This document shows, in pieces, positions 37,269 to 46,359 of a DNA stretch of 64,000 nt. The translations under genes and the position numbers were made by a program. Numbering within the stretch: the stretch's first letter is position 1; each line of letters begins with the position of its first letter. A model generated the notes under the pieces. That model had not been told where the DNA came from, did no database searches, and saw nothing but the letters and a program-made list of their open reading frames with translations. Source of the DNA: Curtobacterium oceanosedimentum (lineage in GTDB: Bacteria > Actinomycetota > Actinomycetes > Actinomycetales > Microbacteriaceae); contig NZ_JAIXIG010000014.1 of NCBI RefSeq assembly GCF_020297365.1, positions 1 through 64,000 of the forward strand. Reading direction: 5' to 3'.

Positions 37269-37927
37269 CGCAGCGCGGCTCGCGTCGGCCCCGCCCGCGG
37301 TCCTCTGCCCGGAGGCTCGTGGCCGGGTCCGTCGCGGCCGTCGCGATCGCCGGTGGTGCGGTCCTCGGGCTCGCTGGTCCGGCCAGCGCCCACAACTACC
37401 TGGTGTCGTCCGACCCGGCCGTGGGCGGGACGCTGACCGAGCTACCGGACACCTTCGCCATCACGACGAACGACCGGCTGCTCGACATCGGCGACTCGGG
37501 TTCCGGGTTCGCCTTCCGGGTCGTCGGTCCTGACGGCGAGTACTACGAGGACGGCTGCGTCGACGTCGAGGGCCCGACGATGTCCACCGCCGCCGCGCTC
37601 GGCGCCTCGGGGAAGTACACCGTCGAGTGGCAGATCGTCTCGGCCGACGGCCACACCGTCTCCGACGAGTACCCCTTCACGTGGAAGGCCCCGTCGGGCT
37701 TCTCCCCCGCCACCGGCTCGGCGGAGCCGCCGTCCTGCGCCACCGCCGGCGACGACGACTCCGGGTCCGAGGCGACCACCGGCACGGCCTCCGGGTCGAA
37801 CGAGTCGCCGGCGGCCGACGCGATCTGGATCGGTGCCGGCGGCGTCGTGCTCATCGGCGCCGTCGTGGCCGTCCTGCTGCTCCTGCGCCGCAGGCCCGCG
37901 CCGCAGTCCGACGACACGGACGTCTGA
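37265..37927 (+). CDS. CopC-domain copper-binding membrane protein
   Basis: The 220 residues begin with GTG overlapping the ycnI stop. A basic, Arg-rich signal region is followed by cleavage after ASA (40-42), which exposes H43, the N-terminal copper-binding His of CopC. The CopC fold is supported by SSDPAVGGTLTELPD and by SADGHTVSDEYPF, which carries a second His ligand. A Ser/Thr/Gly linker and one C-terminal span (about 180-203) follow. No CopD domain is fused to it or encoded nearby. Confidence 0.93.
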   Translation: MTQRGSRRPRPRSSARRLVAGSVAAVAIAGGAVLGLAGPASAHNYLVSSDPAVGGTLTELPDTFAITTNDRLLDIGDSGSGFAFRVVGPDGEYYEDGCVDVEGPTMSTAAALGASGKYTVEWQIVSADGHTVSDEYPFTWKAPSGFSPATGSAEPPSCATAGDDDSGSEATTGTASGSNESPAADAIWIGAGGVVLIGAVVAVLLLLRRRPAPQSDDTDV

Positions 37928-37956
37928 CCCCGACGACGGCCGCGGTCACCGCACAC

Positions 37957-37998
37957 ACGACGACGCCCCCGCACCGATCGGTGCGGGGGCGTCGTCGT
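37957..37998. terminator. 42-bp perfect palindrome between copC and clpP2
   Basis: The two 21-base halves are exact reverse complements with no spacer (centre CACCGATCGGTG). It lies between convergent stops and is the likely terminator of both. Confidence 0.92.
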
Positions 37999-38009
37999 TC
38001 CTGCTGGTG

Positions 38010-38669
38010 CTACTTGACGAGCGCCGGCAGGTTCTTGCGGCTGGTGAGGACCTGGTCGATCAGGCCGTACTCCACGGCTTCCTGCGCGGACATGATCTTG
38101 TCGCGCTCGATGTCGTGGTTGATCTCCTCCGGCGTCTTGTTGGAGTGCTTCGACAGCGTCTCCTCGAGCCAGGTGCGCATGCGGAGGATCTCCGCCGCCT
38201 GGATCTCGATGTCGGACGCCTGACCGCCACCCTGCTGGGTCGCGGGCTGGTGGATGAGCACGCGGGCGTTCGGCAGCGCGAGGCGCTTGCCGGGGGTCCC
38301 GCCGGCCAGGAGCACCGACGCGGCCGAGGCGGCCTGGCCGAGGCAGACCGTCTGGATCTGGGGGCGGATGTACTGCATCGTGTCGTAGATCGCCGTCATC
38401 GCGGTGAACGAGCCACCGGGCGAGTTGATGTACATCACGATGTCGCGGTCCGGGTCCATCGACTCGAGCACGAGCAGCTGGGCCATGACGTCGTCAGCCG
38501 ACGCGTCGTCGACCTGGACACCGAGGAACACGATGCGGTCCTCGAAGAGCTTGGCGTACGGGTCCTGGCGCTTGTAGCCGTAGGCCGTCCGCTCCTCGAA
38601 GCTCGGCAGGATGTACCGATTGGACGGGGCCGGGACGTTCTGCGCGCCACCGAGCATGGGGAGGTGCAT
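38010..38669 (-). CDS. clpP2: ATP-dependent Clp protease proteolytic subunit ClpP2
   Basis: This 219-residue subunit has the ClpP fold with catalytic Ser in [11 protein letters not shown], His in LIHQPA and Asp in the conserved C-terminal part. Its N-terminal ASRYILPSF-like stretch ([15 protein letters not shown]) and [18 protein letters not shown] match actinobacterial ClpP2, which forms a mixed ring complex with ClpP1. It follows clpP1 by 26 bp. The [10 protein letters not shown] handle region is family-typical. Confidence 0.96.
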   Translation of the reverse strand: MHLPMLGGAQNVPAPSNRYILPSFEERTAYGYKRQDPYAKLFEDRIVFLGVQVDDASADDVMAQLLVLESMDPDRDIVMYINSPGGSFTAMTAIYDTMQYIRPQIQTVCLGQAASAASVLLAGGTPGKRLALPNARVLIHQPATQQGGGQASDIEIQAAEILRMRTWLEETLSKHSNKTPEEINHDIERDKIMSAQEAVEYGLIDQVLTSRKNLPALVK

Positions 38670-38695
38670 TCTCGTTTCCTTTTCTTCGGTGGTGA

Positions 38696-39325
38696 TCAGG
38701 ACCGGGCGTCGGGCTCGGCCGCGCTGGTCGGTGCTTCGCCGTCGCCGACGGTGCCACCGCCGCCGATGACCTCGGCGCTCGAGGCGCGGAGGTGGTCGAC
38801 GAAGCCGTACTCCAGGGCTTCCTGCGCCGTGAACCAGTTGTCGCGGTCGTTGTCCTTGAGGATCTGCTCGATCGACTTGCCGGTCTGCTCGGCCGTGAGC
38901 TCCGCCATGCGCTGCTTCATGTCGAGGATGACCTTGGCCTGCGTCTGGATGTCGGCAGCGGTACCGCCGAAGCCACCGGACGGCTGGTGCAGCAGCACGC
39001 GCGCGTTCGGCGTGATGTAGCGCTTGCCCGGCGTGCCGGAGGACAGCAGGAACTGGCCCATCGACGCGGCGAGGCCGATGCCCACCGTGACGATGTCGTT
39101 CGGCACGAACTGCATCGTGTCGTAGATCGCCATGCCGGCGGTGATCGAGCCACCGGGCGAGTTGATGTAGAGGTAGATGTCCTTCTCAGGGTCCTCGGCG
39201 GCGAGCAGCAGCAGCTTGGCTGCGATCTCGTTCGAGTTGTCGTCGCGGACCTCGGAGCCGAGCCACACGATCCGGTCTCTCAGAAGGCGGTCAAAAACAC
39301 TGGGGTTCAGTGTTGCTTCGGCCAT
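38696..39325 (-). CDS. clpP1: ATP-dependent Clp protease proteolytic subunit ClpP1
   Basis: This 209-residue subunit has catalytic Ser in AASMGQFLL, His in LLHQPSGG and the Asp in NDRDNWF-proximal sequence. IVWLGSEV and [18 protein letters not shown] match actinobacterial ClpP1. The C-terminal 25 residues are a Gly/Ala/Glu-rich extension. It follows tig, the usual order tig-clpP1-clpP2, though a strong terminator separates tig from it. ClpP1P2 with ClpX or ClpC degrades regulatory and damaged proteins. Confidence 0.96.
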   Translation of the reverse strand: MAEATLNPSVFDRLLRDRIVWLGSEVRDDNSNEIAAKLLLLAAEDPEKDIYLYINSPGGSITAGMAIYDTMQFVPNDIVTVGIGLAASMGQFLLSSGTPGKRYITPNARVLLHQPSGGFGGTAADIQTQAKVILDMKQRMAELTAEQTGKSIEQILKDNDRDNWFTAQEALEYGFVDHLRASSAEVIGGGGTVGDGEAPTSAAEPDARS

Positions 39326-39422
39326 GGAAAAGCTCCCGTTCAGTTGTCGCTTGATGTCGAACTTATCGGGTGCAACGCACCAGTTCCCGTCTGTTCGCTG
39401 TCGGCAATGCGATGGTGCGGAA

Positions 39423-39474
39423 ACGACGGACGGGAGGCACGGTGCCAGCTGGCACCGAGCCTCCCGTCCGTCGT
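39423..39474. terminator. Terminator after tig
   Basis: A 16-bp perfect outer stem (39423-39438 and 39459-39474) and a 7-bp inner stem (CGGTGCC/GGCACCG) are separated by one A-A mismatch, with loop AGCT. It is 19 bp after the tig stop and carries the GGAGGCACGG motif in its stem. Confidence 0.9.
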
Positions 39475-39493
39475 GCTGGGAGCGTCGAGATCG

Positions 39494-40801
39494 TTACTCG
39501 GCAGCCCCTGCCGGCTCCTGCGCGACGCCCGCCGTGAAGGCGGACAGGTCGACGTCGTCGCCGTTGGTGTCCTTGACGGTGACCTTCGACAGGACGGTCG
39601 CGACCGCCTTCGAGCGGGCGACCTCGCCGACCATGCCGGGGATCTGGCCGTTCTGGTCGATGACCTTGATGAACTCGGCCGGCTCCATGCCGTACTGCGC
39701 GGCGGCCTGGATGAGGTACTGGGTCAGTTCCTCCTGGGAGACCTGGATCTCCTCCTTCTCGGCGATCGCGTCGAGCAGGATCTGCGAGCGGAAGGCGGTC
39801 TCGCTGGACTCCGAGACCTCCTTGCGGTGCTCCTCGTCCTCCAGGCGGTTCTCCTGCTCGAGGTGACGGTGCACCTCGTCCTCGATGAGCTTCTCCGAGA
39901 TCGGGATGTCGACGTCCTCGGTGAGCTTCTCGACGAGCTTGTCGCGAGCCGCGGCGCCCTGACCGAAGGTCTTGGACTTCGCGATCTGCTCCTTCAGGTC
40001 GGCCTTGAGCTCGTCGATGGTGTCGAACTGGCTGGCGATCTGGGCGAACTCGTCGTCGGCCTCGGGGAGCTCGCGCTCCTTGACGGCGGTGACGGTGACG
40101 GCGATCTGGGCGGTCTCGCCCTCGCGGTCGCCACCGACGAGCTTCGACTCGAAGGTCGTCGACTCACCGGCGGTCAGGGACTCGAGCGCCTCGTCGATGC
40201 CCTCGAGCAGGTCGCCGGAGCCGATCTCGTAGGAGACGCCGGTGGCCGAGTCGACCTCGTCGTCGCCGATGGAGGCGGTGAGGTCGATCTGCGCGAAGTC
40301 GCCGGTCTTGGCCGGGCGGTCGACGGTCACGAGCGTGCCGAAGCGGGTGCGCAGGTTCTGCAGCTCCTCCTCGATCTCGTCGTCCGACACCTCGACGGCG
40401 TCGACGGTGAGCTCGTACGAGGAGTAGTCCGGCAGGTCGAACTCGGGGCGGACGTCGACCTCGAAGGTGAGGACGAGGTCGCCGGTGAAGTCCGCGAGGT
40501 TCGGCAGCTCGGCCACGTCGGCCTCGGCACGACCGAGGATGCGCAGCTCCTGCTCCTCGACCGCCTGGCGGTAGAAGGTGTCGATGGCGTCACCGACGGC
40601 GTGGTTCAGGACCTCGCCACGGCCGACGCGCTGGTCGACGATCGCCGGCGGGACCTTGCCCTTGCGGAAGCCGGGGATGTTGATCTGCTCGGCGATGTGC
40701 TTGTACGCGTGGTCGATGCTCGGCTTGAGATCGTCCGGCGTCACGTTCACGGTGAGCTTGACGCGGGTGTCGCTCACCTTGTCGACGGTGCTGGTGGCCA
40801 A
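39494..40801 (-). CDS. tig: Trigger factor
   Basis: Trigger factor is the ribosome-bound chaperone and prolyl isomerase that meets new chains at the exit tunnel. The 435 residues begin with TTG at 40801, AGGAG lying 8 nt upstream; a longer frame would read through tRNA-Pro. The ribosome-binding signature GFRKGKVPP is at about 42-50, the FKBP-like domain follows near 150-250, and the C-terminal arms are acidic and helical. The C-terminus ends in an Ala/Glu tail. Confidence 0.96.
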   Translation of the reverse strand: MATSTVDKVSDTRVKLTVNVTPDDLKPSIDHAYKHIAEQINIPGFRKGKVPPAIVDQRVGRGEVLNHAVGDAIDTFYRQAVEEQELRILGRAEADVAELPNLADFTGDLVLTFEVDVRPEFDLPDYSSYELTVDAVEVSDDEIEEELQNLRTRFGTLVTVDRPAKTGDFAQIDLTASIGDDEVDSATGVSYEIGSGDLLEGIDEALESLTAGESTTFESKLVGGDREGETAQIAVTVTAVKERELPEADDEFAQIASQFDTIDELKADLKEQIAKSKTFGQGAAARDKLVEKLTEDVDIPISEKLIEDEVHRHLEQENRLEDEEHRKEVSESSETAFRSQILLDAIAEKEEIQVSQEELTQYLIQAAAQYGMEPAEFIKVIDQNGQIPGMVGEVARSKAVATVLSKVTVKDTNGDDVDLSAFTAGVAQEPAGAAE

Positions 40802-40853
40802 GGGATGTTCTCCTGTTGGTTGACGTTCGTGTGGTCGGTGTTCCTCGAAGACC

Positions 40854-40930
40854 TGGTCGGGGCGACAGGATTTGAACCTGCGACCTCCCGCTCCCAAAGC
40901 GGGCGCTCTACCAAGCTGAGCTACGCCCCG
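40854..40930 (-). tRNA. tRNA-Pro (anticodon TGG)
   Basis: The minus strand folds as a tRNA with acceptor CGGGGCG/CGCCCCG, D-arm GCTCAGCTTGGTAGAGC, anticodon loop CTTTGGG with anticodon TGG, and T-arm GCAGGTTCAAATCCTGT. CCA is encoded (40856-40854). It lies between tig and a small membrane protein gene. Confidence 0.97.
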
Positions 40931-40987
40931 TTTGACTGGGCCAGGGTGTCCACGCACGCCGAACGGGCGGACGCGACGCCGATGAGT

Positions 40988-41299
40988 CTAGCGGTCCGCC
41001 GGTGCTCGGTTCCCGGGAGGATCGCCGTCGTCCTCCGCGGCGCGTCGCAGGTCACGCCGCCAGCGCACGCCGACCACGACCTGCACCCCGAGCGCGGCCA
41101 CGGCGAGCGCCAACCCGACGACGATCCGCCAGACGTGCAGCAGTGCGTGCGCGGGCTGGTGCTGCGGGTCGCCGAACAGCTCCGGCCGCAGCGACAGGAC
41201 GATCGCAGCGAGTGCCACGAGGACGAAGGACACCACCCGCGACCAGCGGATCGTGCGCTCGGCGCCGGCGTCCGGCTTCGGGATGACGCGCGTCGGCAT
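40988..41299 (-). CDS. Small two-span membrane protein
   Basis: From ATG 41299 the protein has 103 residues with two hydrophobic segments (about 22-41 and 59-80) and charged termini, the last part RRDLRRAAEDDGD being mixed-charge. No family recognised. The frame continues upstream past the ATG into the tRNA-Gly gene, so the shorter form is chosen. No good ribosome-binding site. Confidence 0.6.
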   Translation of the reverse strand: MPTRVIPKPDAGAERTIRWSRVVSFVLVALAAIVLSLRPELFGDPQHQPAHALLHVWRIVVGLALAVAALGVQVVVGVRWRRDLRRAAEDDGDPPGNRAPADR

Positions 41300-41353
41300 G
41301 TCGGTGCTCGTTCGTCCGCTACGATGGTCGGGCTGCGCCTGGTGCGCAGGCGC

Positions 41354-41427
41354 GGGGATGTAGCTCAATGGTAGAGCCCCAGTCTTCCAAACTGGCTACG
41401 CGGGTTCGATTCCCGTCATCCCCTCCA
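41354..41427 (+). tRNA. tRNA-Gly (anticodon TCC)
   Basis: Acceptor GGGGATG/CATCCCC, D-arm GTAGCTCAATGGTAGAGC, anticodon loop CTTCCAA with anticodon TCC, T-arm GCGGGTTCGATTCCCGT, discriminator T and encoded CCA are all present. A TACGAT box at 41320-41325 is a likely -10. Confidence 0.97.
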
Positions 41428-41439
41428 CAGCCCGCCCGG

Positions 41440-41730
41440 TCAGGGGCCGGCGAACTCGAGGGTGATCCGCGGGGCGTCGCCGAGATCGACACGGGAACGC
41501 TTCCGCTCCGCCGCACGCAACGGCACGAGGTACCCACCGTCCTTCGGGAAGAGCGACGTCGTCCACGTCACCGAGCCGATCGTCACACGCGCCGGGATCA
41601 CACCCCACCCGTAGGTGAGCACCGGCGCGAGATCCGCGATGACCTCGGCCGCGTCCGGCGGCACGACGGCGAAGAAGAACGGTGACGGGCCGCGCCACTC
41701 GATGACCTCGCCGCGGAACTCGAGCTCCAT
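41440..41730 (-). CDS. DUF1905 domain protein
   Basis: This 96-residue protein begins MELEFRGEVIEWRGPSPFFF and contains RVTIGSVTWTTSLFPKDGGY, the small beta-barrel pattern of DUF1905. The function of the family is unknown; in other genomes the domain is sometimes joined to a YdeI/OmpD-associated domain, which is not present here. The frame extends upstream into the repeats, but ATG 41730 gives the normal family N-terminus. Confidence 0.9.
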   Translation of the reverse strand: MELEFRGEVIEWRGPSPFFFAVVPPDAAEVIADLAPVLTYGWGVIPARVTIGSVTWTTSLFPKDGGYLVPLRAAERKRSRVDLGDAPRITLEFAGP

Positions 41731-41772
41731 GCGGCGATCGTACGGCCGCGGGGCCGGGCCGGGCGGGGCGGG

Positions 41773-41989
41773 GCGTCGAGCGGCCCGTAGCGTCGAGCGG
41801 GCCGGGCCGGGTCGGCGCGTCGCGGACGCCGGACCGGGTTTCCCTCTCGACGGTTGACGCTTCCGGTTCACGATCGCCGAGGTCTGCGAACCGGAACCGT
41901 CAAGGGCGAGGAGGAACCGATGCCTCCCCGGAGCCAGCGGGAGCAGGACGACGGACGCGCCCCGCGCTTCCAGGCCGGAGCCGGGAAGC
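41773..41989 (+). repeat. Non-coding duplicated module, copy A
   Basis: It starts with two GCGTCGAGCGG units (the second a full 22-mer), continues through GACGCCGGACCGGGTTTCCC and then a hairpin of TTGACGCTTCCGGTTC with GAACCGGAACCGTCAA (one mismatch, 18-nt loop), and ends in a CTTCCAGGCCGGAGCCGGG segment. Copy B follows directly. The whole 557-bp gap 41731-42287 has no credible gene. Confidence 0.85.
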
Positions 41990-42016
41990 CCGATGCGGGA
42001 GCCGCACCGTGCCGCA

Positions 42017-42256
42017 GCGTCGAGCGGGCCGGGCCGGTGCGTCGAGCGGGCCGGGCCGGTGCGTCGAGCGGGCCGGGCCGGGGCGTCGCGTACGCCGGAC
42101 AGGGTTTCCCTTCCGACGGAGGACGGTTTCGGTTCACGATCGCCAGGGTCCGCGAACCGGAACCGTCAAGAGCGAACGGGAACTCGTGCCTCCCCCGGAC
42201 CAACAGGACCATGACGACGGACACGCCCCGCGCCTCCAGGCCGGAGCCGGGGAGCA
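42017..42256 (+). repeat. Non-coding duplicated module, copy B, with 22-bp tandem repeat
   Basis: Copy B begins with three head-to-tail 22-bp units, GCGTCGAGCGGGCCGGGCCG plus GT (42017-42082), then repeats the order of copy A: GTACGCCGGACAGGGTTTCCC-like segment, TTCGGTTC...GCGAACCGGAACCGTCAA hairpin, and CTCCAGGCCGGAGCCGGG end. It finishes 31 bp before the EndoH-like stop codon. Confidence 0.85.
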
Positions 42257-42287
42257 CGGGGCGCGAGCCGCCGTCGGGACGAATGCG

Positions 42288-43262
42288 TCAGCGGTACGAC
42301 GCGGCCTGTCCGTACAGCACCTTCGTGAAGGCCGACACGTACGCCGACTCGTCACCGTCCGGCAGGTTGTACGTCATGAAGACGCCGTACCCGTCGGCCT
42401 TCGTGCGCTGTGCGAGCGAGACGGCGGTGGCCTCGGGGGTGTTCTGGATGTCCACCGCCGCGGCGGAGAGCTTCGACTTCGGCAGGCCCGGGATCGTCGG
42501 CGCCGTGTAGGTGCCGTAGTACGGGTTCCAGGCGTAGTCGAGCTTCTTCCCGATCGACGGGCTCACGGTCTTCAGGGCATCGGACGACGGGCCGATGTCG
42601 TAGAACGAGATGATCTTGCCCGGCATGTCGGCACGCAGGGCGCTGATGAGCCAACCGATGGACTGGTCGTTGGGCTGCGGCGTGCCGTTCACGCCGTAGT
42701 CGGAGTACTCGTCGTCCAGGTCGACCCCGTCGAGCCCGTACTTCTCCACCGTCGCCGACACCTGCGCGGCGAAGTCCCGCGCGGCTGCCTTCGAGGTGAA
42801 GTTCGCCAGCCCGGTGCCCTGGTGGTTGCCGAGCACCGAGAGCGTCACCTTGATGCCCTTGGCCTGCAGCGGGCGGATCTGCGTCGCGGCCTGGTCGAGG
42901 GTGCGCTGCACGTTCTCGTTGTTGTAGAGGACCGCCTTGCCGTTCGCGTCCCGGTTGATGTTCGCGGCGAAGATGATCGCCACGTCGAACGCGTTCGCGC
43001 CGTTCTCGAGCGTGTACCGGCCGACGTTCGCGAGCTCGTCGTTGTTGACCTCGACGTAGGCGACGCTCGTCGGGCCGGACTTCGTGGGGACGGCGTGGTG
43101 CTCGTGGCCGTGCCCGTGCCCGGAGCCGTGCCCGTGTCCGTGTCCGTGTCCGTGGCTCGAACCGGACGGAGACGGCGCAGCGGATGCTGCGGCGGGCACC
43201 AGTGGTGCCGCGAGCATGGCGACCAGTGCGGTCGCGATGCCGAACTTCGTGGACTGCTTCAT
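42288..43262 (-). CDS. Secreted EndoH-like endo-beta-N-acetylglucosaminidase (GH18)
   Basis: It cleaves between the two core GlcNAc residues of high-mannose or hybrid N-glycans, outside the cell. The 324 residues begin at ATG 43262 with a signal peptide (cleavage near ASA, 28-30), then a His/Gly-rich linker (about 37-57). The GH18 barrel has the catalytic motif DGVDLDDEYSDYG with general acid Glu near 185, and QPNDQSIGWL, DYAWNPYYGT and GYGVFMTYNL, which closely follow Streptomyces EndoH. It is the last gene of the operon, 28 bp after the GH38 gene. An upstream ATG lies inside the preceding gene. Confidence 0.94.
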   Translation of the reverse strand: MKQSTKFGIATALVAMLAAPLVPAAASAAPSPSGSSHGHGHGHGHGSGHGHGHEHHAVPTKSGPTSVAYVEVNNDELANVGRYTLENGANAFDVAIIFAANINRDANGKAVLYNNENVQRTLDQAATQIRPLQAKGIKVTLSVLGNHQGTGLANFTSKAAARDFAAQVSATVEKYGLDGVDLDDEYSDYGVNGTPQPNDQSIGWLISALRADMPGKIISFYDIGPSSDALKTVSPSIGKKLDYAWNPYYGTYTAPTIPGLPKSKLSAAAVDIQNTPEATAVSLAQRTKADGYGVFMTYNLPDGDESAYVSAFTKVLYGQAASYR

Positions 43263-43290
43263 GACGTTCCTCCTTGGTTGGACAGGTCGA

Positions 43291-46200
43291 TCAGTTGCGT
43301 GGGAAGCGGAAGGTGCGAACCTCGTAGGCATCGACGGCGAACGAGGACGCCTCGACGGCGGCGGCCGAGGCCAGCGGCTCTTCGAGCAGGGTGACCTCGG
43401 CAGCGGTGCCGAACGCGGCTCCGTCGCCCTCGGACAGGGCGATCGCGCCGGTCCCCCGCTGCCCGGACGGCTCGTACACGCGCACGACCAGGTCGCCCGA
43501 GCGGTCGTCGGCGAGCTTGACGCTCGACAGCACGACCCCGCCGGACACCTGGACGAGCGGCGCGAACCCGTGTGCTCCGGTGATCGTCCGTGCGCCCGCG
43601 TTCATCCGCACGCCGGCCTCGGTTGCCCCGAGCTGGTCGGTGCCGATGACGATGCCGTACCGGTGCGTCTGCACGCCCTGGTCGGTCTCGGGGTCGGGGA
43701 ACCGCGGCGCCCGCAGCAGCGACAGCCGCACGGTCGTGGTGACGTGTCCGTCGACGGCGTCTCGGGTGGTGTCGAAGCCGTGGATCGAGTCGTTCACGAG
43801 CGCGACGCCGAAGCCGGGCTCGGACACGAGCACGTAGCGGTGCATCGAGGTCTCGAACTTCGCGGCCTCCCACGAGGTGTTCGTGTGCGTCACCCGCTTC
43901 TGCGCGCCGAACTGCGTCTCGGCGACGGTGTGCTCGGCGCGGACGTCGAGCGGGAACGCCACCTTGAGGAACTTCTCGGTCTCGTGCCAGTCGGTCACCT
44001 GGTCGAACTCGAGGGTGCGGGACCCTGGTGCCAGGACGATCTCCTGGCGGACCGTCGAGTCACCGAACGCCCGCTCGACGACCACGCGGGCGACCCCGGC
44101 GTCGTCGACCGACGCGGTCAGCCCGGTGGTCGACACGAGGTCCTCGACGCGGTTGCGGTAGTACCGGTCGACGTCCCACGCGTCCCACATGTTCGGGAAG
44201 TCCTGGTGCAGCTGCAGCAGGTTCCCCGCTTGGCCGGCCGCGACCGCCTCGCGCCCGGTCACCAGGTCGACGGCACTCGTCACGAGCCCCTGTGCGTCGA
44301 CGACGACCCGCACCAGGTCGTTCGCCAGCACGTACCCGCCGTTCTGCTCGGTCAGCGACACCGCGGTCCCCGCCGCCACGTCGGTCGCGACGACCGCACC
44401 CTGCGCGGGTGCGCCGGCCTGGAGGAACGGGGCCGGGTTCACGACGACGGCCGTGTCCCCGGTACCGGCGAGCGCCGAGAGCGCCTGGTCGATGATCGCG
44501 GTCAGCGCCGCGGCCGTCTCGGCGTACTTCGCGACCGCTTCGCGGTGCACCCAGGCGATCGAGGTGCCCGGCAGGATGTCGTGGAACTGCTGCAGCAGGA
44601 CCTGCTGCCACAGCGCGTCGAGCTCGTCGTACGGGTAGGTGAAGTCGGTGCGGGCGGCGGCGGTCGCGGCCCAGAGCTCGGCCTCGATGAGCAGCTGCTC
44701 GCACCGGCGGTTGCCCTGCTTCGTGCCGTGCTGGCTCGTGAGCGTGGCGCGGTGCAGCTCGAGGTACAGCTCCCCCACCCACACGGGCGGGTCGGTCAGC
44801 TCGGCCTTCGCGCGGTCGAAGAACGTGTCCGGGTGCTCCCAGCGGACCTTCGCGCTGCCCTCCAGGTCCGCCAGCCGGGCGGCGGTACCGGTCATCTCGC
44901 GGGTGGTGCCCCCGCCGCCGTCGCCCCAACCGACCGGGGCGATCGAACCGGTGGCGAGCCGGTTCTCGCGGAACTGGCGGGAGGCCTTGGCGACCTCGCT
45001 GCCGGACAGCCGCGAGTTGTAGGTGTCCATCGACGGGAAGTGCGAGAAGACCCGCGAACCGTCGATGCCCTCCCACAGGAACGTGTGGTGCGGGAACTTG
45101 TTCACCTGGTTCCACGAGATCTTCTGCGTGAAGAACCACTCGAAGCCCGCGCGGCGCATGAGCTGCGGCAACGCCGGCGAGTACCCGAAGCTGTCCGGCA
45201 GCCAGACGCCCTTGGGCCGGATGCCGAACTCGCGCTCGAAGAACCGCTGCCCCTGCGAGAACTGCCGGACGATGCTCTCGCCGGTCGGCATCACGGTGTC
45301 GGACTCGACCCACATGCCGCCGATCGGCAGGAACCGACCGGCCTCGACCGCAGCCTCGACCCGGGCGTAGACCTCGGGGCGGTGCTGCTTGATCCACGCG
45401 TACTGCTGCGCGCTCGACATGCCGTACAGGAAGTCGTCGGTCTGGTCGATGAGCTCGGTCATGGTCGAGGTGGTGCGGGCGACCTTGCGGATGGTCTCGC
45501 GCACGGGCCAGAGCCAGGCAGAGTCGATGTGGGCGTGCCCGACGGCGGAGATCGTGTGCGCGGAGGCCTCGGCGGGTGCGGCCAGCACCTCGGCGAGCGC
45601 CGCTCGGGCCTCCCCGGCGGTCTCCGGGATGTGCTGCAGGTCGAGCGCGTCGAGGGCGTCGTCGAGGGCCTGCAGGATCCGCATGCGTCGGGGCCCGGCG
45701 GGCAGCTCGGCCTGCAGCTCGAGCAGGACGTCGATGTCCAGGGCGAGCTCGTGCACCTCGGACTCGAAGACGGCGAGCTCCATCCGGCGGGTGGCGTAGA
45801 GGCACTTCGAGGACGAGGTCTGCACGTCGCCCTCCTGCGTCGGCAGGAAGGGGTGGTAGTCGAGCAGGACGGGGTTCGACGCGGCCTCGACGAAGAGCTC
45901 GACGGTCTCGCCACCCTCGGCCCGCTCGGTGACCAGGACCCACTGGTTGCGCGGGTTGATCGACTTCACCGGGGTGCCGTCGGCCAGGTAGACGAGCCCC
46001 TCGCACTGGAACCCGGGCATGTTCTTGTCGAAGCCGAGGTCGATCACGGCCTCGACCCGGCGTCCGGCCCACTCGGCCGGCACGGTCCCGGTCAGCCGGA
46101 ACCACGTCGTGCCCCAGGCAGCACCCCACGGTGTCCCCACCTCGTAGGGCTCGAACGTGAGCGCGAGTCCCTCGGTCGGCGGGATCGGCTCCCCCGGCAG

Positions 46201-46311
46201 CTCGTGCCAGGCGGCCTGCAGGGCCGTCGTGGTCGCGTGCACCGCGGGGGTGATCCGCTCGTCGAGCACCCGTCGGGCGCGTCCGGTGGTGAGGGGGATG
46301 TCGTCGTGCAT
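43291..46311 (-). CDS. GH38 alpha-mannosidase
   Basis: GH38 enzymes remove alpha-linked mannose using a zinc ion. The 1006 residues have the zinc-site segment GHAHIDSAWLWP at about 256-267 and the nucleophile region WVESDTVMPTGES with Asp near 336. WFFTQKISWNQVNKFP and HDILPGTSIAWVHREA further support the family. There is no signal peptide, so it acts in the cytoplasm on imported oligosaccharides. It follows the GH5 gene by 48 bp, with GGAAGG before the ATG. Confidence 0.95.
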   Translation of the reverse strand: MHDDIPLTTGRARRVLDERITPAVHATTTALQAAWHELPGEPIPPTEGLALTFEPYEVGTPWGAAWGTTWFRLTGTVPAEWAGRRVEAVIDLGFDKNMPGFQCEGLVYLADGTPVKSINPRNQWVLVTERAEGGETVELFVEAASNPVLLDYHPFLPTQEGDVQTSSSKCLYATRRMELAVFESEVHELALDIDVLLELQAELPAGPRRMRILQALDDALDALDLQHIPETAGEARAALAEVLAAPAEASAHTISAVGHAHIDSAWLWPVRETIRKVARTTSTMTELIDQTDDFLYGMSSAQQYAWIKQHRPEVYARVEAAVEAGRFLPIGGMWVESDTVMPTGESIVRQFSQGQRFFEREFGIRPKGVWLPDSFGYSPALPQLMRRAGFEWFFTQKISWNQVNKFPHHTFLWEGIDGSRVFSHFPSMDTYNSRLSGSEVAKASRQFRENRLATGSIAPVGWGDGGGGTTREMTGTAARLADLEGSAKVRWEHPDTFFDRAKAELTDPPVWVGELYLELHRATLTSQHGTKQGNRRCEQLLIEAELWAATAAARTDFTYPYDELDALWQQVLLQQFHDILPGTSIAWVHREAVAKYAETAAALTAIIDQALSALAGTGDTAVVVNPAPFLQAGAPAQGAVVATDVAAGTAVSLTEQNGGYVLANDLVRVVVDAQGLVTSAVDLVTGREAVAAGQAGNLLQLHQDFPNMWDAWDVDRYYRNRVEDLVSTTGLTASVDDAGVARVVVERAFGDSTVRQEIVLAPGSRTLEFDQVTDWHETEKFLKVAFPLDVRAEHTVAETQFGAQKRVTHTNTSWEAAKFETSMHRYVLVSEPGFGVALVNDSIHGFDTTRDAVDGHVTTTVRLSLLRAPRFPDPETDQGVQTHRYGIVIGTDQLGATEAGVRMNAGARTITGAHGFAPLVQVSGGVVLSSVKLADDRSGDLVVRVYEPSGQRGTGAIALSEGDGAAFGTAAEVTLLEEPLASAAAVEASSFAVDAYEVRTFRFPRN

Positions 46312-46359
46312 GGGGCCTTCCGGGGTCGGGCGTGGTCGCGGGTCGGGTGTGGTCGCGGG

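Noticed and set aside
39380-39415. ClgR operator before clpP1
   Set aside because: A CGC...GCG pair is present but the spacing is 10 rather than 5, so it does not fit the known consensus.
42017-42082. CRISPR or attachment-site repeats
   Set aside because: Three 22-bp units are head to tail without spacers; no integrase or recombinase is nearby.
41854-42510. Plus-strand frames across the duplicated modules
   Set aside because: They read through both non-coding repeat copies and into the antisense of the EndoH-like gene; no start signal or conserved codon pattern.
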